A stretch of 47,682 nucleotides of DNA, from contig JAHECO010000030.1 of the NCBI GenBank assembly GCA_024641705.1, forward strand, positions 1-47,682, given 5' to 3'. The stretch comes from Candidatus Kryptoniota bacterium. GTDB lineage: Bacteria > Bacteroidota > Ignavibacteria > Kryptoniales > JAKASW01. Shown here one piece after another: positions 1 through 9,657 of the stretch. How positions within the stretch are numbered: the stretch's first letter is position 1; each line of letters begins with the position of its first letter. Under the pieces are notes generated by a model, which saw only the letters and a program-made list of their open reading frames with translations, was not told the DNA's origin and did no database searches. A program made the position numbers and the translations under genes.

Positions 1-139
1 CCGGACTTCAGAAGTCCCAACAGATCTCAAATCCACAACGCCTGAACCAGTCTTCCATCTTAAAGAACTTGTCCACATGAAGATTTTTGTCTCATTAACA
101 TATTTTTCAACAGCCTGCTAGCAACACCTCAGGAACGAC

Positions 140-1204
140 TTGAGAATCCTCGTTATTGCATTATCGGGCATCGGCGACGCACTCCTTTTCACTCCAGCCG
201 CACGGATACTACGCACCCAATTCCCCGAATCCACCATCGACGCCCTCGTCATGTTCAGAGGCGCGCAGCAGATATATGAAAGAACGGGGCTCTTCAATAA
301 CGTCATCTACCACAATTTCCTGAACCATTCGAAGTATGGTTCTCTGAAACTTACCCTCCTCATGCGGGGGAAGTACGATTCGTCCGTAAATGTCTACCCT
401 TCAAACCGGAAAGAGTACAATCTTATCCAGTTCCTAATCGGCGCGAAGAACAGAGGAGCTGTGGAGTACCTGCGGAGAGACGCCAGGGAGTTCGGGTTCC
501 TGAACAACTGCACCGTCAAAGAGAACGACTCACTCCACTGCGTGGAGGAGAATGTATCGCTATGCGAGAAGGTATTCGATTTCAAGGCCGCCGGCATCCC
601 GGACCTTCACTTCCCGCTGATGCCGGAAGACCAGGCCTTCGCCGATTCGTTCACGCGGTCGAACGGCATCTCCGGCAGCGATCTGGTCGTGGGATTCCAC
701 CCCGGCACGGCCACGTTCAAGAACCAGATGAAGAGGAGATGGGAGCCTGAGAAATTCGCCGAGCTCGGCGCCAGATTGGTGAAAGAACTCGGCGCCAAGG
801 TATTCGTGTTTGGCGGCCCCGATGAGGCCGATCTCAAGAGAGAGATTTGTGAAAAGTCCGGCACGCCGGACGTCATTGCCGCCGATATCCCCGGCATACC
901 GGAGACTGCCGCCGTGATAAGGAGATGCAGCGTGTTCGTCACGAACGATTCGGGCCTGATGCACATCGCTTCCGCCATGAAGCGCAAAGTCGTCGCGATC
1001 ATCGGCCCGACGAATACTAATTACATCCACCCTTGGCACACCGAATACGAGATCGCTTCTCTGAATCTGGAATGCTCCCCGTGTTTCATCTATTCTCCGC
1101 GCCCATTGAAATGCTTCCGCAAAGGCGTAGAGTTCAAGTGCATCAGAGAACTGACTGTCGACCACGTCTACGAGAAAACGGTCTCGCTTCTGAAGCGCCA
1201 ATAA
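140..1204 (+). CDS. Glycosyltransferase family 9 (heptosyltransferase-like)
   Basis: Probable ADP-heptose:LPS heptosyltransferase-type enzyme that transfers a sugar to lipid A-core or a related surface glycan on the inner face of the cytoplasmic membrane. The 354 aa length is normal for GT9. The N-terminal Rossmann start (residues 1-20, with GIGDALLFTPA) is the usual acceptor-side motif. The C-terminal donor domain carries VGFHPGT (184-190), FVFGGPDE (222-229), TNDSGLMHIA (268-277) and IIGPTN (287-292), all classic GT9 positions. The start is a TTG at 140: an in-frame TAG lies at 119-121 and an AGGA motif sits just upstream, so no longer form is possible. The sugar and acceptor cannot be told from sequence. 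The 139 bases before it show no gene. Confidence 0.9.
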   Translation: MRILVIALSGIGDALLFTPAARILRTQFPESTIDALVMFRGAQQIYERTGLFNNVIYHNFLNHSKYGSLKLTLLMRGKYDSSVNVYPSNRKEYNLIQFLIGAKNRGAVEYLRRDAREFGFLNNCTVKENDSLHCVEENVSLCEKVFDFKAAGIPDLHFPLMPEDQAFADSFTRSNGISGSDLVVGFHPGTATFKNQMKRRWEPEKFAELGARLVKELGAKVFVFGGPDEADLKREICEKSGTPDVIAADIPGIPETAAVIRRCSVFVTNDSGLMHIASAMKRKVVAIIGPTNTNYIHPWHTEYEIASLNLECSPCFIYSPRPLKCFRKGVEFKCIRELTVDHVYEKTVSLLKRQ

Positions 1205-1309
1205 CCCAGGTTGACCGGGCTGCCCCCAGGTTGCGAGGGAGCTGTGCTCCTGAGTCCCCAGGCTCCCGCATGATTTGACTATCTCCCCTTCGCTTTTCAA
1301 ATTAAACAT

Positions 1310-2224
1310 ATGCTTCGCAAGAGCACGATAGAACGGCCGTTATTTTACTCGATAATTCTGAACGGCCTCATTGCAGTTACGGAACTCGTCGGTGGTTTAT
1401 TCTCAAACAGCCTCGCACTTATTTCGGACGCGCTGCACAACTTCAGCGACTTCATCGCGCTGACAATAAGTTTCGTAGCGGCAAGAATGATGCACTGGGG
1501 AAACAACGAAAAGAAATCGTACGGCTATTTCAGGGTGGAGATTCTTGCCGCATTCATCAACGCGGTGGCGCTTGTGCTTATCGGAGTCTATATAATGTAC
1601 GAGGCGCTTTCCCGGCTTTCGTCGCCAGAGACGATACACGTTGGCCTGATGGTGACGATCGCCGCCATCGGGTTCGGAGCCAATGTCCTTTCGGTCTTGC
1701 TCCTTCATCCGCACAGAAACGAGAGCCTGAATGCCAAGAGCGCTTTTCTCCACCTCATGACAGACGTCCTCGAGTCGGCGGCAGTAATAGTAACCGCCCT
1801 CCTCATCTCGATATTCGGATTTCATATCCTCGATGCGGTCATCTCTATCGCAATCGGTCTTCTCATCATAAAGAGCTCGTGGGACCTCCTCCTCGAATCT
1901 GTAAACATACTCACCGAGGGCTCGCCCAAAGGAATAAACCTCAAAGAGGTCGCGGATTTCATACGCGGCTTCCCGGGCGTGAAGGGAGTCCACCATCTTC
2001 ACATCTGGAGCCTCTCCACGAATTTCAAGGCGCTCTCCGCCCACATCGTCGTCGACGACATGCAGCTCAGCGGGACGGCCGAAATCACAAACGAACTGGA
2101 TGGCCAGCTCTCGGACAGGTTCGGCATCGACCACCCAACCTTTCAGCTCGAAGCGGACCCGTGTGAGGAAACTCTCATCTCCCAGTACCGCGACAGAAAC
2201 TCACCGGGCAAAAGAGAAAGATGA
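1310..2224 (+). CDS. Cation diffusion facilitator (CDF) family divalent metal exporter
   Basis: Proton-coupled efflux of Zn2+ (possibly Cd2+, Co2+ or Fe2+) across the inner membrane. At 304 aa it has the normal CDF plan: six hydrophobic segments followed by a cytoplasmic ferredoxin-like C-terminal domain (about 210-300, with GVKGVHHLHIWSLS). The tetrahedral metal site is visible as D40/H43/D47 in the second segment and H148/D152 in the fifth, the HD-HD pattern typical of zinc exporters of the CzcD/ZnT type. The gene overlaps the next one by four bases (ATGA at 2221-2224), so the two are probably translationally coupled, although no functional link is obvious. Substrate choice is inferred. Confidence 0.92.
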   Translation: MLRKSTIERPLFYSIILNGLIAVTELVGGLFSNSLALISDALHNFSDFIALTISFVAARMMHWGNNEKKSYGYFRVEILAAFINAVALVLIGVYIMYEALSRLSSPETIHVGLMVTIAAIGFGANVLSVLLLHPHRNESLNAKSAFLHLMTDVLESAAVIVTALLISIFGFHILDAVISIAIGLLIIKSSWDLLLESVNILTEGSPKGINLKEVADFIRGFPGVKGVHHLHIWSLSTNFKALSAHIVVDDMQLSGTAEITNELDGQLSDRFGIDHPTFQLEADPCEETLISQYRDRNSPGKRER

Positions 2225-5121
2225 GCCATGATCCGCGGAAAATCGGAAACGATTTAAGGCAAAGGGTCTCGGGGGAAGTACTCTTCGACGACATTTCCAG
2301 GTCTCTCTTCGGTACGGCGGCATGCATGTATAGGGTGAAGCCGCTCGGCGTCGTCGTACCGAGAAACACCGGCGACGTCGTCGAGACCGTACGTTACTGC
2401 GGCGAACGCGGAATTCCGATAACAGGCCGCGGGGCAGGTTCGAGCCTCGCCGGACAATCGCTCGGCAGCGGCGTCGTAATCGTCTTCAACAAGTACTTCA
2501 GGAAGATTCTTGCCGCCGACCGGGAATCGCGGACGGTGACAGCAGAGCCCGGAGTTGTCCTGAGCGACCTCAACAACACCCTTCTCCCGCAAGGGTTGAT
2601 GTTCGGGCCCGACCCGTCGAGCGGGAAGCAATGCGTGATAGGTGGAATGATCGGCACGAACGCCGCCGGCGCGCATACCGTAAAGTACGGCGCGACAAAA
2701 GACAACCTGGCCGGCCTGAAGGTGGTAACAGCCGACGGCAATTTGATCGACCTGTCCCACGGCTCGGCAAGGGACGCGGAAAACAAAATCGCGAACCTCC
2801 TCGGGCCTCATCGGGAAACAATATCGAAGCGATGGCCTCGCTCCTCCAAGAATTCCTGCGGCTATAATCTTGCCGGAACAATCGACGGGGAAAGTGTCGA
2901 CCTGACGAAACTCTTCTGCGGAAGCGAGGGAACGCTTGGCCTGACTGTCGAGGCGACGCTGAAACTTGTCCCCACGCCCAGAGAGCGGCGGAACCTTATA
3001 GCGTATTTCCCATCCTACGAATCTTGCGCCGCGGCTGCACAAGAGGCTCTGCAATTTCGACCGGCCGCAGTCGAGATGCTCGACAAGAGCTTCGCCTCCG
3101 CAGCCATTGGACTCGACCCGCAGATCGACCAGCTGCTTGGAGAGAATTTCGTTTCAATCTTGATATTCGAATTCGAAGAGGAAGAAGCGGGACTCGGCGA
3201 CGACAAGATCGCCAGGCTTGCGGACCATCTTCAGAGATTGCACCTCCCAAGCAAACAGATTCTTCCCCGCGATCAGGCCGAAGCGGCAAAGCTGTGGCAG
3301 GTCCGCAGAGAAGCGTCCGCGATTTTCTACAAAATAGAAAAGCCCGGCAAGAAGACATCGTTCGTGGAAGATGCGGCTGTCCCCGTCGACAGGTTGTCGG
3401 AGTATCTCGCGGGTGCACGGAAGATTTTTGACAACCACGGCGTCAGCTACGCCCTTTACGGGCACGCCGGGAGCGGGAATACTCACGCCATCGTGCTTCT
3501 CGATCTGAGAGGCAAGGACCACCTCAGAAAAATCGACCCGATCGCCGGCGAGATCTACGACCTGGCTATCTCACTGGGAGGCACGCTCAGTGGAGAACAC
3601 GGCGACGGCTTCCTGAGGACACCGTTCCTGTCCAGGCTTTATGGAGAAGAAATATATTCCCTGTTCAGGGAAGTCAAGAAAGTATTCGACCCTAACGGGA
3701 TACTGAACCCCGGCAAGATAGTCGGCGAACAGGGCATCTCGATCGCACACGATTTACGGTACGGTGAATCGTATCGACGAGTCGACACCGGGACTTCGCT
3801 CGATCAGGAAGCGATAGCGCACGAGATTGAGAAATGCCACGGATGCGGCACGTGTCTCAGCTATTGTCCGACCGCGATGGTTACCTTCGACGAACGGGCG
3901 ACCCCCCGCGCAAAAGGAAACATCCTTCGCTCTGTCATCAACGGCGACCTCGATGCCGGATACCTTGCCGACAAAGAGTTCAAGGAGGTCCTCGACTATT
4001 GCTTCAACTGCAAGCTCTGCCTCACCGAATGTCCGACTCAGATCGATATCCCCGGGATCGTGGTCGAGGCGAAAACGGTTTATCTTGAGAAGACCGAATC
4101 GACGCGACAGGATAGGTTCATCAACAGGCTCCCGGCACTCTCCGCGATTGGATCGATAACGCCGACAGTTGCCAACATTGCGGCAAACCTTTCGATTCTG
4201 CGGAAGCCGATGGAGAAGCTTTTCGGCATCGACAGCCGTCGGAAACTCCCGAAATTCCATAAGCCTCTTTACAAACGGGTGAGAGTCAACAGGAAAGTCC
4301 CGGATGCACAGAGAAAGGCGATCTACTTTTCAGGGTGTTTCGCAAATTTCAACGACCCGTCCGGCGAGGGACTCTCCACGATTGAAATTCTGCGGCGGAA
4401 CGATGTCGATGTGCGGGTGCTCGACAGCCTGAGATGCTGCGGCATCGCCAAGATAACGACGGGAAACAGGGATGCCGCTGCCGAAGATGCCGCTTGGAAC
4501 GTCGCCGAGCTGGCGAATTACGTCAGGCAGGGTTTCGACATAATTGCTTCCGCGCCGAGCTGCGGCCTGGCGCTCAAAGAAGATTATCCCGGAATCGTCG
4601 GGAGCGAGGACGCCCGCCTTGTCTCCGAACATATACTCGACCTTTCCGATTATCTCGGGAGGCTGGCGGATGAAGGAAAGCTCAACGTCAAATTCGGCGA
4701 GCTAAAGAAGCGCGTGACATATCACAACGCGTGTCATTCGATACCCATGAACGTGGTCAGACAGCCGGTAAGGCTTATGAGGCTCGTCCCGGGACTCGAC
4801 GTGGTTGAGCTCCCCGAAGACACGTGCTGCGGAATGGCAGGAACATTCGGTTTAAAAAAGCAGTTTTATGATCTGTCTATGATGACAGGGGCAAATCTGT
4901 TCGAACACATAAAGTCGCTGCATGTCGATTCGGTTGTCACCACTTGCGGCACATGCAACATGCAGATCTCCCAGGGAGCGGGACAGAAAGTCGAGCATCT
5001 CGCGAAAATACTGTGCGATTCGTACCGCGCGTACGACAAATTGGGGGCACCCCAGGTGCCACGGGAGATTAATAAGAGAGAAGAGGACCTTGCCACCGGA
5101 AGTGTAGAGATGATAGAGTGA
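2221..5121 (+). CDS. FAD-linked oxidase / Fe-S / CCG-domain fusion dehydrogenase (GlcD-GlcF type)
   Basis: Membrane-associated 2-hydroxyacid dehydrogenase of the D-lactate/D-2-hydroxyglutarate type, like YdiJ or GlcD fused to GlcF. Order of parts in 966 aa: FAD-binding type 4 domain (about 40-260, with GRGAGSSLAGQ near 69), FAD-oxidase C-terminal domain (about 260-510, with SGEHGDG), a two-cluster 4Fe-4S segment (CHGCGTCLSYC near 539 and CFNCKLCLTEC at 594-604, each followed by CP), then two cysteine-rich CCG domains (LRCCG near 738, CCGMAGTFG near 868). All expected cysteines are present. Electrons would flow from substrate through FAD and Fe-S to quinone or another carrier. The start at 2221 overlaps the CDF stop codon. 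The natural substrate is not decided by the sequence. Confidence 0.93.
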   Translation: MSHDPRKIGNDLRQRVSGEVLFDDISRSLFGTAACMYRVKPLGVVVPRNTGDVVETVRYCGERGIPITGRGAGSSLAGQSLGSGVVIVFNKYFRKILAADRESRTVTAEPGVVLSDLNNTLLPQGLMFGPDPSSGKQCVIGGMIGTNAAGAHTVKYGATKDNLAGLKVVTADGNLIDLSHGSARDAENKIANLLGPHRETISKRWPRSSKNSCGYNLAGTIDGESVDLTKLFCGSEGTLGLTVEATLKLVPTPRERRNLIAYFPSYESCAAAAQEALQFRPAAVEMLDKSFASAAIGLDPQIDQLLGENFVSILIFEFEEEEAGLGDDKIARLADHLQRLHLPSKQILPRDQAEAAKLWQVRREASAIFYKIEKPGKKTSFVEDAAVPVDRLSEYLAGARKIFDNHGVSYALYGHAGSGNTHAIVLLDLRGKDHLRKIDPIAGEIYDLAISLGGTLSGEHGDGFLRTPFLSRLYGEEIYSLFREVKKVFDPNGILNPGKIVGEQGISIAHDLRYGESYRRVDTGTSLDQEAIAHEIEKCHGCGTCLSYCPTAMVTFDERATPRAKGNILRSVINGDLDAGYLADKEFKEVLDYCFNCKLCLTECPTQIDIPGIVVEAKTVYLEKTESTRQDRFINRLPALSAIGSITPTVANIAANLSILRKPMEKLFGIDSRRKLPKFHKPLYKRVRVNRKVPDAQRKAIYFSGCFANFNDPSGEGLSTIEILRRNDVDVRVLDSLRCCGIAKITTGNRDAAAEDAAWNVAELANYVRQGFDIIASAPSCGLALKEDYPGIVGSEDARLVSEHILDLSDYLGRLADEGKLNVKFGELKKRVTYHNACHSIPMNVVRQPVRLMRLVPGLDVVELPEDTCCGMAGTFGLKKQFYDLSMMTGANLFEHIKSLHVDSVVTTCGTCNMQISQGAGQKVEHLAKILCDSYRAYDKLGAPQVPREINKREEDLATGSVEMIE

Positions 5122-5158
5122 GATTCCCTGACTCACTTCGCAAGGGGAAAAACATTTC

Positions 5159-5245
5159 ACAGAGATCCACAGAGAGGCACTGAGAGACACTGAGAAGTAT
5201 ATTCCTCTGTGTAACTCTGTAATCCTCAGCGGAACTCCGTGTAAC
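5159..5245. repeat. Dispersed near-palindromic repeat, copy 1 (CACAGAG type)
   Basis: Intergenic. The left half has purine-rich units (CACAGAGATC, CACAGAGAGG, CACTGAGAGA, CACTGAG) and the right half their pyrimidine-rich complements (CCTCTGTGTAA, CTCTGTAATCC, CTCCGTGTAAC), so the element can fold on itself imperfectly. The units recur about every 11-12 bases. Related elements are at 9491, 10731, 13106 and 31257. Confidence 0.8.
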
Positions 5246-5272
5246 TTTTTAATCCCGTTTTGAAAGGAAACC

Positions 5273-5533
5273 GTGAATACCGAAGATCATCCGGATAATC
5301 CACACCATACGCTTTATGTCACGAGACCCAACGGGACGACCGGCCCAAGCGGCAGGATTGTCTTCATTATAGGAGTGGCGTGCGGTTCGGCGACATCTGC
5401 GGCAACATATGCTTCCCACGGCCGGGTAGGTGTCTGCTCACTCGGGTTATTTGAGGCAGTAGCGGCAGTGGTCTTCTGGCTGCTTGAACAGGTGGGCTTC
5501 AGTTTCTCCTTACCCCGTCGGATTCGATCTTGA
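5273..5533 (+). CDS. Possible small membrane protein, unrecognised
   Basis: An 86-codon frame opening with GTG at 5273, preceded by AAAGGAAA at suitable spacing. The translation has two hydrophobic stretches (about 29-47 and 56-75) that could span the membrane, and no family that I recognise. It overlaps the 3' end of the convergent chemoreceptor gene by 35 bases and follows directly on a dispersed repeat. The ribosome-binding site and hydrophobicity favour a real gene; the overlap and lack of family favour chance. It is one of the few candidate genes in the 377-base gap between 5121 and 5499. Confidence 0.28.
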   Translation: MNTEDHPDNPHHTLYVTRPNGTTGPSGRIVFIIGVACGSATSAATYASHGRVGVCSLGLFEAVAAVVFWLLEQVGFSFSLPRRIRS

Positions 5534-8042
5534 ACTGCGCTGTCGACGACTGGATTTCATCGGCAAGGTCGGCGAGCCCCGATGCGATCTGACCGACCTC
5601 CTCAGCCTCACGGGTAGCTTTGACCGTGTTCTCGGATATACCGTTTATCGTCTCGGCGTTGGCCTTGCTGATCGAGGCCACGTTGTTGATCATCTCCACC
5701 GTGTGCTTCACACTCGAGCTCAGTTCCTCCGTCGCGCTCATGTTCTGATCGACGACTGCTGAAATCTTTTCTATCGACTTTAGCAGCCCGGACATTATCT
5801 TAACGACCGCATTGTTGGCGGCAGCCATGACGTCGACCTGCTTGTTCATATTTTCCGAGGAGGAGAGGAGCTTGTTTATCGCGTCTCCGGACTCGGTGGC
5901 CAACTTGGTCCCTTCCCTGACCTTTTCGACGATTGCCCCGACCGACTTGCTCGCGCCTTCGATGTCTTCCTGAACTCTGTTGATCAGCGCGGAGGTCTCT
6001 TTCGTCGCGGCGGCAGATCGTTCGGCAAGACTTCTGACTTCGTCCGCGACCACCGCGAATCCCCGCCCGTGTTCGCCTGCTCTCGCCGCCTCGATCGCGG
6101 CATTCAGTGCCAGGAGGTTCGTTTGTTCGGCTATTTGTTCGATGTTCTCGATAATTCCTTCTATCTGCTCGGACTGTTTGGCCATCCCCTCTATCTTCGA
6201 GGCAAATGCCGCGACAGTTTCTTCGATCTTCTTCATCTGCTCGAGGTTCTGCATCACCGCCGCTGCCCCAAGCTTCGATATTCTTATCGCGTCTGCGGAA
6301 GCAGAGACGACATTGTGGGCACCGGCACTCGCCGAATCGATTGCCCTGGATATTTCGTCTGCGGAAGTGGATACATTTTCCACGGCAAGTTTCTGGTCAT
6401 GGGAATCCATGGCAATGGTATTGATTGCCGCGGAAATCTGCTCCATGTTGGCATTCGCGTTGCTTATGGACAGCGCCTCCTCGTTCAGGCTCTTCGCCAT
6501 TTGCTGTATGGTTTCCGAGTTATAGCTCGACGCCTCGACCGACTGCTGCGCCGTGCCGGCCAAATCGCGGCTGAGGCCTAGGAGCCTCTTCGATCTCCTT
6601 ACCAACGCCCCGAAAATTCCGCGGAGGCTCAACGGCTCGCTGTTGAAAGTCGAGACCACTATTCCGCGGTCCACAGCCTTGTTGATGTAAGGGACCAGGT
6701 TCTTGTCGAAAATGCCCACGCTTATCGCGTCGTACTTTTTCGCGATGCAGTCGTCTACCGCCGGACCGTAGATTTCCGCGCTGACGTTGATGATCCCGTT
6801 GACGAACTGTCCCTTCGGAACTACCCAGTCGACGCTTCCGTTGAAGCTCATCAGTTCCGATGCGGCCGCGTCGACTCCGGCTCTGAAGGCTGTCCAGAAC
6901 CGGTCGCCGTCCCTGCCGAGGACTGCGATCCGGATCGGCCTGTCGGACCCCTTCGCGGGTTTCAGCCGTCTTGACGCCATGGCCTCCGTTTCTATTACTC
7001 CCCTGCCGGGTTGCCAGAACTGCGCATAATTCTCCCCGGTGACGAGGTCCATGTTCGTCAGGAGCCTCGTCTGCTGCGGCTCCCACCCGGCGACTATGTG
7101 ATTGAACATTCCGATGACGGGGTCGTGCCCCTGCGCGAACACATCCTGCGACAGTGTCGCGGTGATCACACTATCCTTCACGTACTTCATCGTCTCGTCT
7201 GCAAGGTCATGGCAGACCACCTTCACCGTCCCGGTCTTGCCGGCGTCTACGACGGCCTTCGCGGCAGCAGCGCCGCCATAGGTCACATAAATGCCCGCGA
7301 GGTCGCGATGCTTTTCCATGAGCGACGTTGCCGCGTTGTACGTCAGCTCGAAGTTCAGGTTTGTCTCGACCATCTCGGCGACGGAGATAGACGGGTACTT
7401 CTCGCGCAGCACATTTTGAAATCCCTTCCGCCTCAGATCGTGGCCGATTATGTTGAACTTTTCCAGAAGGATAACGACCTTCCCTCTGCCGTTGAGCGCC
7501 TTACCCATCGCCTCCCCGCAGGCCTGTCCCTCGAGATACGAATCCGCGCCGACATAAATGAACCGCTGACACGGCTTGTCCGTCGCGGAGTTGAATTCCT
7601 TGCTTGCGTCGTTCAGGTGTTCGATTATCGAGTTTAGCCCGCGTACCATCTCTCCTACCTGCCCGTTGACAGATGTACTGATCGCACCGGCTTCCAGGCG
7701 TATCCGCGACGTGAGATTCCCCTGTGCCATCTCGGTCATCGCAGCGGACAACGACGTGAAATCCTTCTCCGCCATCTGCTTCACCCTTCCCGAGAGAAAT
7801 TTCACCGGCCTGTAGAGAGTCGCCATGATCAACGCCGTCATTGCCCCGATCACCGCGAGGGTTCCGAAAATGCCGGTGACGAGAAGCTGCCTCGTGCTCG
7901 CTAATGCACCCGGATCGGAAGCCGGGTTTATTCCTGCAAGCCGGAGGTAACCGTCGATCTCGAGCCCGATGAAGAAAAGGATTAAGATAACTCCCAGTTG
8001 GAGGGAGTATTTCCTGAGTAACTTCCCTGTTCCTTTGAGCAT
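5499..8042 (-). CDS. Methyl-accepting chemotaxis protein with lobe-swapped sugar-binding-protein-like domain
   Basis: Chemoreceptor of 847 aa. Order: membrane segments at about 15-33 and 54-76 with only some 20 residues between them, HAMP (about 77-130), a periplasmic-binding-protein-like region (about 159-470), then the coiled-coil MCP signalling domain (about 490-847) with hairpin tip [19 protein letters not shown] near 639. With the N-terminus inside, everything after residue 77 lies in the cytoplasm, so the binding-protein-like part faces the cytosol. Its two halves are in reverse order: residues 159-345 resemble the C-terminal lobe of RbsB-type proteins ([15 protein letters not shown], then GKVVIL, then TATLSQD) and 368-470 resemble the N-terminal lobe ([13 protein letters not shown], then [11 protein letters not shown], then [11 protein letters not shown]). 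It probably couples an internal ligand to CheA. No other chemotaxis gene is in the window. Confidence 0.92.
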   Translation of the reverse strand: MLKGTGKLLRKYSLQLGVILILFFIGLEIDGYLRLAGINPASDPGALASTRQLLVTGIFGTLAVIGAMTALIMATLYRPVKFLSGRVKQMAEKDFTSLSAAMTEMAQGNLTSRIRLEAGAISTSVNGQVGEMVRGLNSIIEHLNDASKEFNSATDKPCQRFIYVGADSYLEGQACGEAMGKALNGRGKVVILLEKFNIIGHDLRRKGFQNVLREKYPSISVAEMVETNLNFELTYNAATSLMEKHRDLAGIYVTYGGAAAAKAVVDAGKTGTVKVVCHDLADETMKYVKDSVITATLSQDVFAQGHDPVIGMFNHIVAGWEPQQTRLLTNMDLVTGENYAQFWQPGRGVIETEAMASRRLKPAKGSDRPIRIAVLGRDGDRFWTAFRAGVDAAASELMSFNGSVDWVVPKGQFVNGIINVSAEIYGPAVDDCIAKKYDAISVGIFDKNLVPYINKAVDRGIVVSTFNSEPLSLRGIFGALVRRSKRLLGLSRDLAGTAQQSVEASSYNSETIQQMAKSLNEEALSISNANANMEQISAAINTIAMDSHDQKLAVENVSTSADEISRAIDSASAGAHNVVSASADAIRISKLGAAAVMQNLEQMKKIEETVAAFASKIEGMAKQSEQIEGIIENIEQIAEQTNLLALNAAIEAARAGEHGRGFAVVADEVRSLAERSAAATKETSALINRVQEDIEGASKSVGAIVEKVREGTKLATESGDAINKLLSSSENMNKQVDVMAAANNAVVKIMSGLLKSIEKISAVVDQNMSATEELSSSVKHTVEMINNVASISKANAETINGISENTVKATREAEEVGQIASGLADLADEIQSSTAQFKIESDGVRRN

Positions 8043-8350
8043 AGCTTACTTTCGTTTGGTGGTCACGGAATTCGACCCGTGCACGACTTGGCCGGTTGAA
8101 ACGAAGAAACCGTTATGTATTGTCGGATGTACCATTATTCCCATGACTGAGTAAGACAGCCTAAGGTCTTCTATCTTCCTTATCGGAAATTCGACTTGCC
8201 ACTTTAATCCCCCGAAATTCGCGTGCGTTCGCACTTCCTGCGATGCCGGAAGCCCCGCATCAGCCACATTCGTATCTTCACAAACGGGAATTTGCATTTC
8301 GGACCGGGCTTGCCTATCGTTCGTAAGAAAAGCGGAAACAGGAGAATGGA
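8043..8350. other. Divergent intergenic region, no convincing gene
   Basis: 308 bases between the chemoreceptor and the acetyltransferase, which point away from each other, so both promoters should lie here. An 83-codon minus-strand frame (8297-8046) ends three bases before the chemoreceptor ATG but has no ribosome-binding site or recognisable domain, and I do not call it. No clear operator or terminator was seen. Confidence 0.5.
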
Positions 8351-8833
8351 ATGATCAGGGAGACACGACTCGACGATGCGGGGGCAATATGCGCCATCTA
8401 TAATGAGTATGTGAAGAACTCGACGGCCACTTTCGAAGAGAGTCCGGTGACCGCCGAAGAAATGGAGGACCGCATCAGGACCACCACCCGCGACTACCCA
8501 TGGTTGGTCTATGAAATCGACGGCATGGTCCTCGGCTACACGTACGCGAGACGTTGGAGAGACCGGGCGTCATACCGCAACACAGTTGAGACGGGCACAT
8601 ACATTGACGGCGATTACATCGGCAAAGGGATCGGCACGGAACTCAAGAGGGCGCTCCTTGACTCGCTCAAAACAAGGGGCTTTCATACCGTCATTTCGGG
8701 AATAGCTCTCCCCAACCCCGTCAGCATCGCACTGGTCGAGAAGTTCGGTTTTCGGAAAGTGGCCCATTTCCAGGAAGTCGGGAATAAATTCGGAAGATGG
8801 ATCGACGTCGGCTACTGGCAGCTAATGTTATAA
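8351..8833 (+). CDS. GNAT N-acetyltransferase, phosphinothricin acetyltransferase-like
   Basis: Cytoplasmic acetyl-CoA-dependent N-acetyltransferase of 160 aa. It follows the Pat/Bar/YncA subgroup closely: IRETRLDDAGAICAIYNEYV at the N-terminus, WLVYEIDGMVLGYTYA (strands 2-4), the acetyl-CoA pyrophosphate-binding motif GKGIGTELKRALL (about 97-109) and the C-terminal NPVSIALVEKFGFRKV block. Family members acetylate phosphinothricin, methionine sulfone or related small amines, and the real substrate here is unknown. An AGGAGA ribosome-binding site precedes the ATG. The next gene begins 23 bases downstream on the same strand, so they may share a transcript. Confidence 0.88.
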   Translation: MIRETRLDDAGAICAIYNEYVKNSTATFEESPVTAEEMEDRIRTTTRDYPWLVYEIDGMVLGYTYARRWRDRASYRNTVETGTYIDGDYIGKGIGTELKRALLDSLKTRGFHTVISGIALPNPVSIALVEKFGFRKVAHFQEVGNKFGRWIDVGYWQLML

Positions 8834-8856
8834 AGATATTGAAAGGGGGAACGGGC

Positions 8857-9402
8857 ATGCGTAGAATTATATTCCTAGTCATCCTCTTTGCGGCCGCGGG
8901 TCTTATCCGGGCTCAGGATATAAGGACGGAGCGAACAAGCGCTCCCACGGTTTATGATGCTAAGGCAAACAGCGACTCCGTCCCGGAAGTGTATGCCGTT
9001 GCCGCGCGTTTCGAGCGGGTTGCCGTGATCAGGCTTAAGTACAAGGCAGATCTCCTTGCCGGACTCGAGAAGGCAGTTAAAGAAAGTAACATCAGAAACG
9101 GGGTCATACTGGCCGGCACCGGTTCGGTCATCTCTTACCATTACCATGTCGTCAGCAATACTGGCTTCCCGACTAAGAACATCTTCGTCAAGAACGACGA
9201 TGCCCCGGCGGACCTCGTCAGCATGAACGGCTACATCGTCGGCGGGCGCGTTCACGCACACGCAACATTCACCAATACCGAAAAGGCGTTCGGCGGCCAC
9301 CTTGAACCGGGAACTACCGTCTTCACATTTGCGATCGTGACGGTGGGTGTCATGAGCGATAGCACCGGCCTGAGCAGGATAGACGATAAGAACTATAGGT
9401 GA
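8857..9402 (+). CDS. Secreted PPC/DUF296-domain protein
   Basis: A 181 aa protein with a signal peptide (about 1-20, cleaved after IRAQ) followed by one PPC (plants and prokaryotes conserved, DUF296) domain at about 55-165. The domain shows the expected GVILAGTGSV, FVKNDDAP, GGRVHAHATF and FGGHLEPGTTVFT blocks; the two His-containing motifs are those that line the trimer interface in the family. I start at ATG 8857 because an AAAGGGGG ribosome-binding site sits just upstream and the signal peptide begins there; an in-frame ATG at 8797 would add 20 residues from inside the acetyltransferase gene. Prokaryotic members are usually cytoplasmic, so the export signal is unusual. Molecular function is unknown. 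Confidence 0.82.
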   Translation: MRRIIFLVILFAAAGLIRAQDIRTERTSAPTVYDAKANSDSVPEVYAVAARFERVAVIRLKYKADLLAGLEKAVKESNIRNGVILAGTGSVISYHYHVVSNTGFPTKNIFVKNDDAPADLVSMNGYIVGGRVHAHATFTNTEKAFGGHLEPGTTVFTFAIVTVGVMSDSTGLSRIDDKNYR

Positions 9403-9490
9403 GCGGCTTCGACGGATCGCCTTGAGACAAGAATTGAACGAATGTGCATTGGCTCAATTTCAATTTCTTTGGGAATACCAAGAGCTATCT

Positions 9491-9583
9491 AACCGCAATG
9501 GACACAAAGAAGGGGCTAAGCACGCCGAGAATAAGACTATTTCCCTTTGCGTCCTCTGCGCCTTCTCAGCGTTCTCTGCGGTT
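9491..9583. repeat. Dispersed near-palindromic repeat, copy 2 (AACCGCA ends)
   Basis: A 93-base intergenic element bounded by AACCGCA at the left and TGCGGTT at the right. Inside, purine units (GGACACAAAGAAG, GCTAAGCACGCCGAGAA) on the left face pyrimidine units (TTTGCGTCCTCTGCGCC, TTCTCAGCGTTCTCTGCG) on the right. Read through, the right half gives the meaningless peptide LCVLCAFSAFSAV. Same length and ends as the copy at 13106. The remaining bases of the 9403-9657 gap show nothing else. Confidence 0.88.
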
Positions 9584-9657
9584 GAATCCAAAGTGAGCCA
9601 GTACCAGCAAATGCTTCCTTTTGAATTGCGCGTTGAAATAAGGTAAATTATCATATC

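Noticed and set aside
1-139. Possible end of an upstream gene
   Set aside because: No frame with coding character reaches the window edge; only a 14-codon frame is seen.
560-1309. Long open frame antisense to the GT9 gene (similar ones at 1403-2134, 13382-14401 and 38695-39435)
   Set aside because: Each lies opposite a gene with clear family motifs; GC-rich third positions keep the antisense frame open.
8046-8297. 83-codon minus-strand frame ending three bases before the chemoreceptor ATG
   Set aside because: No ribosome-binding site, no leader or domain, and the composition is not protein-like; probably chance.
9422-9646. Open frame containing LCVLCAFSAFSAV
   Set aside because: It is a translation of the dispersed repeat; no leader, domain or ribosome-binding site.
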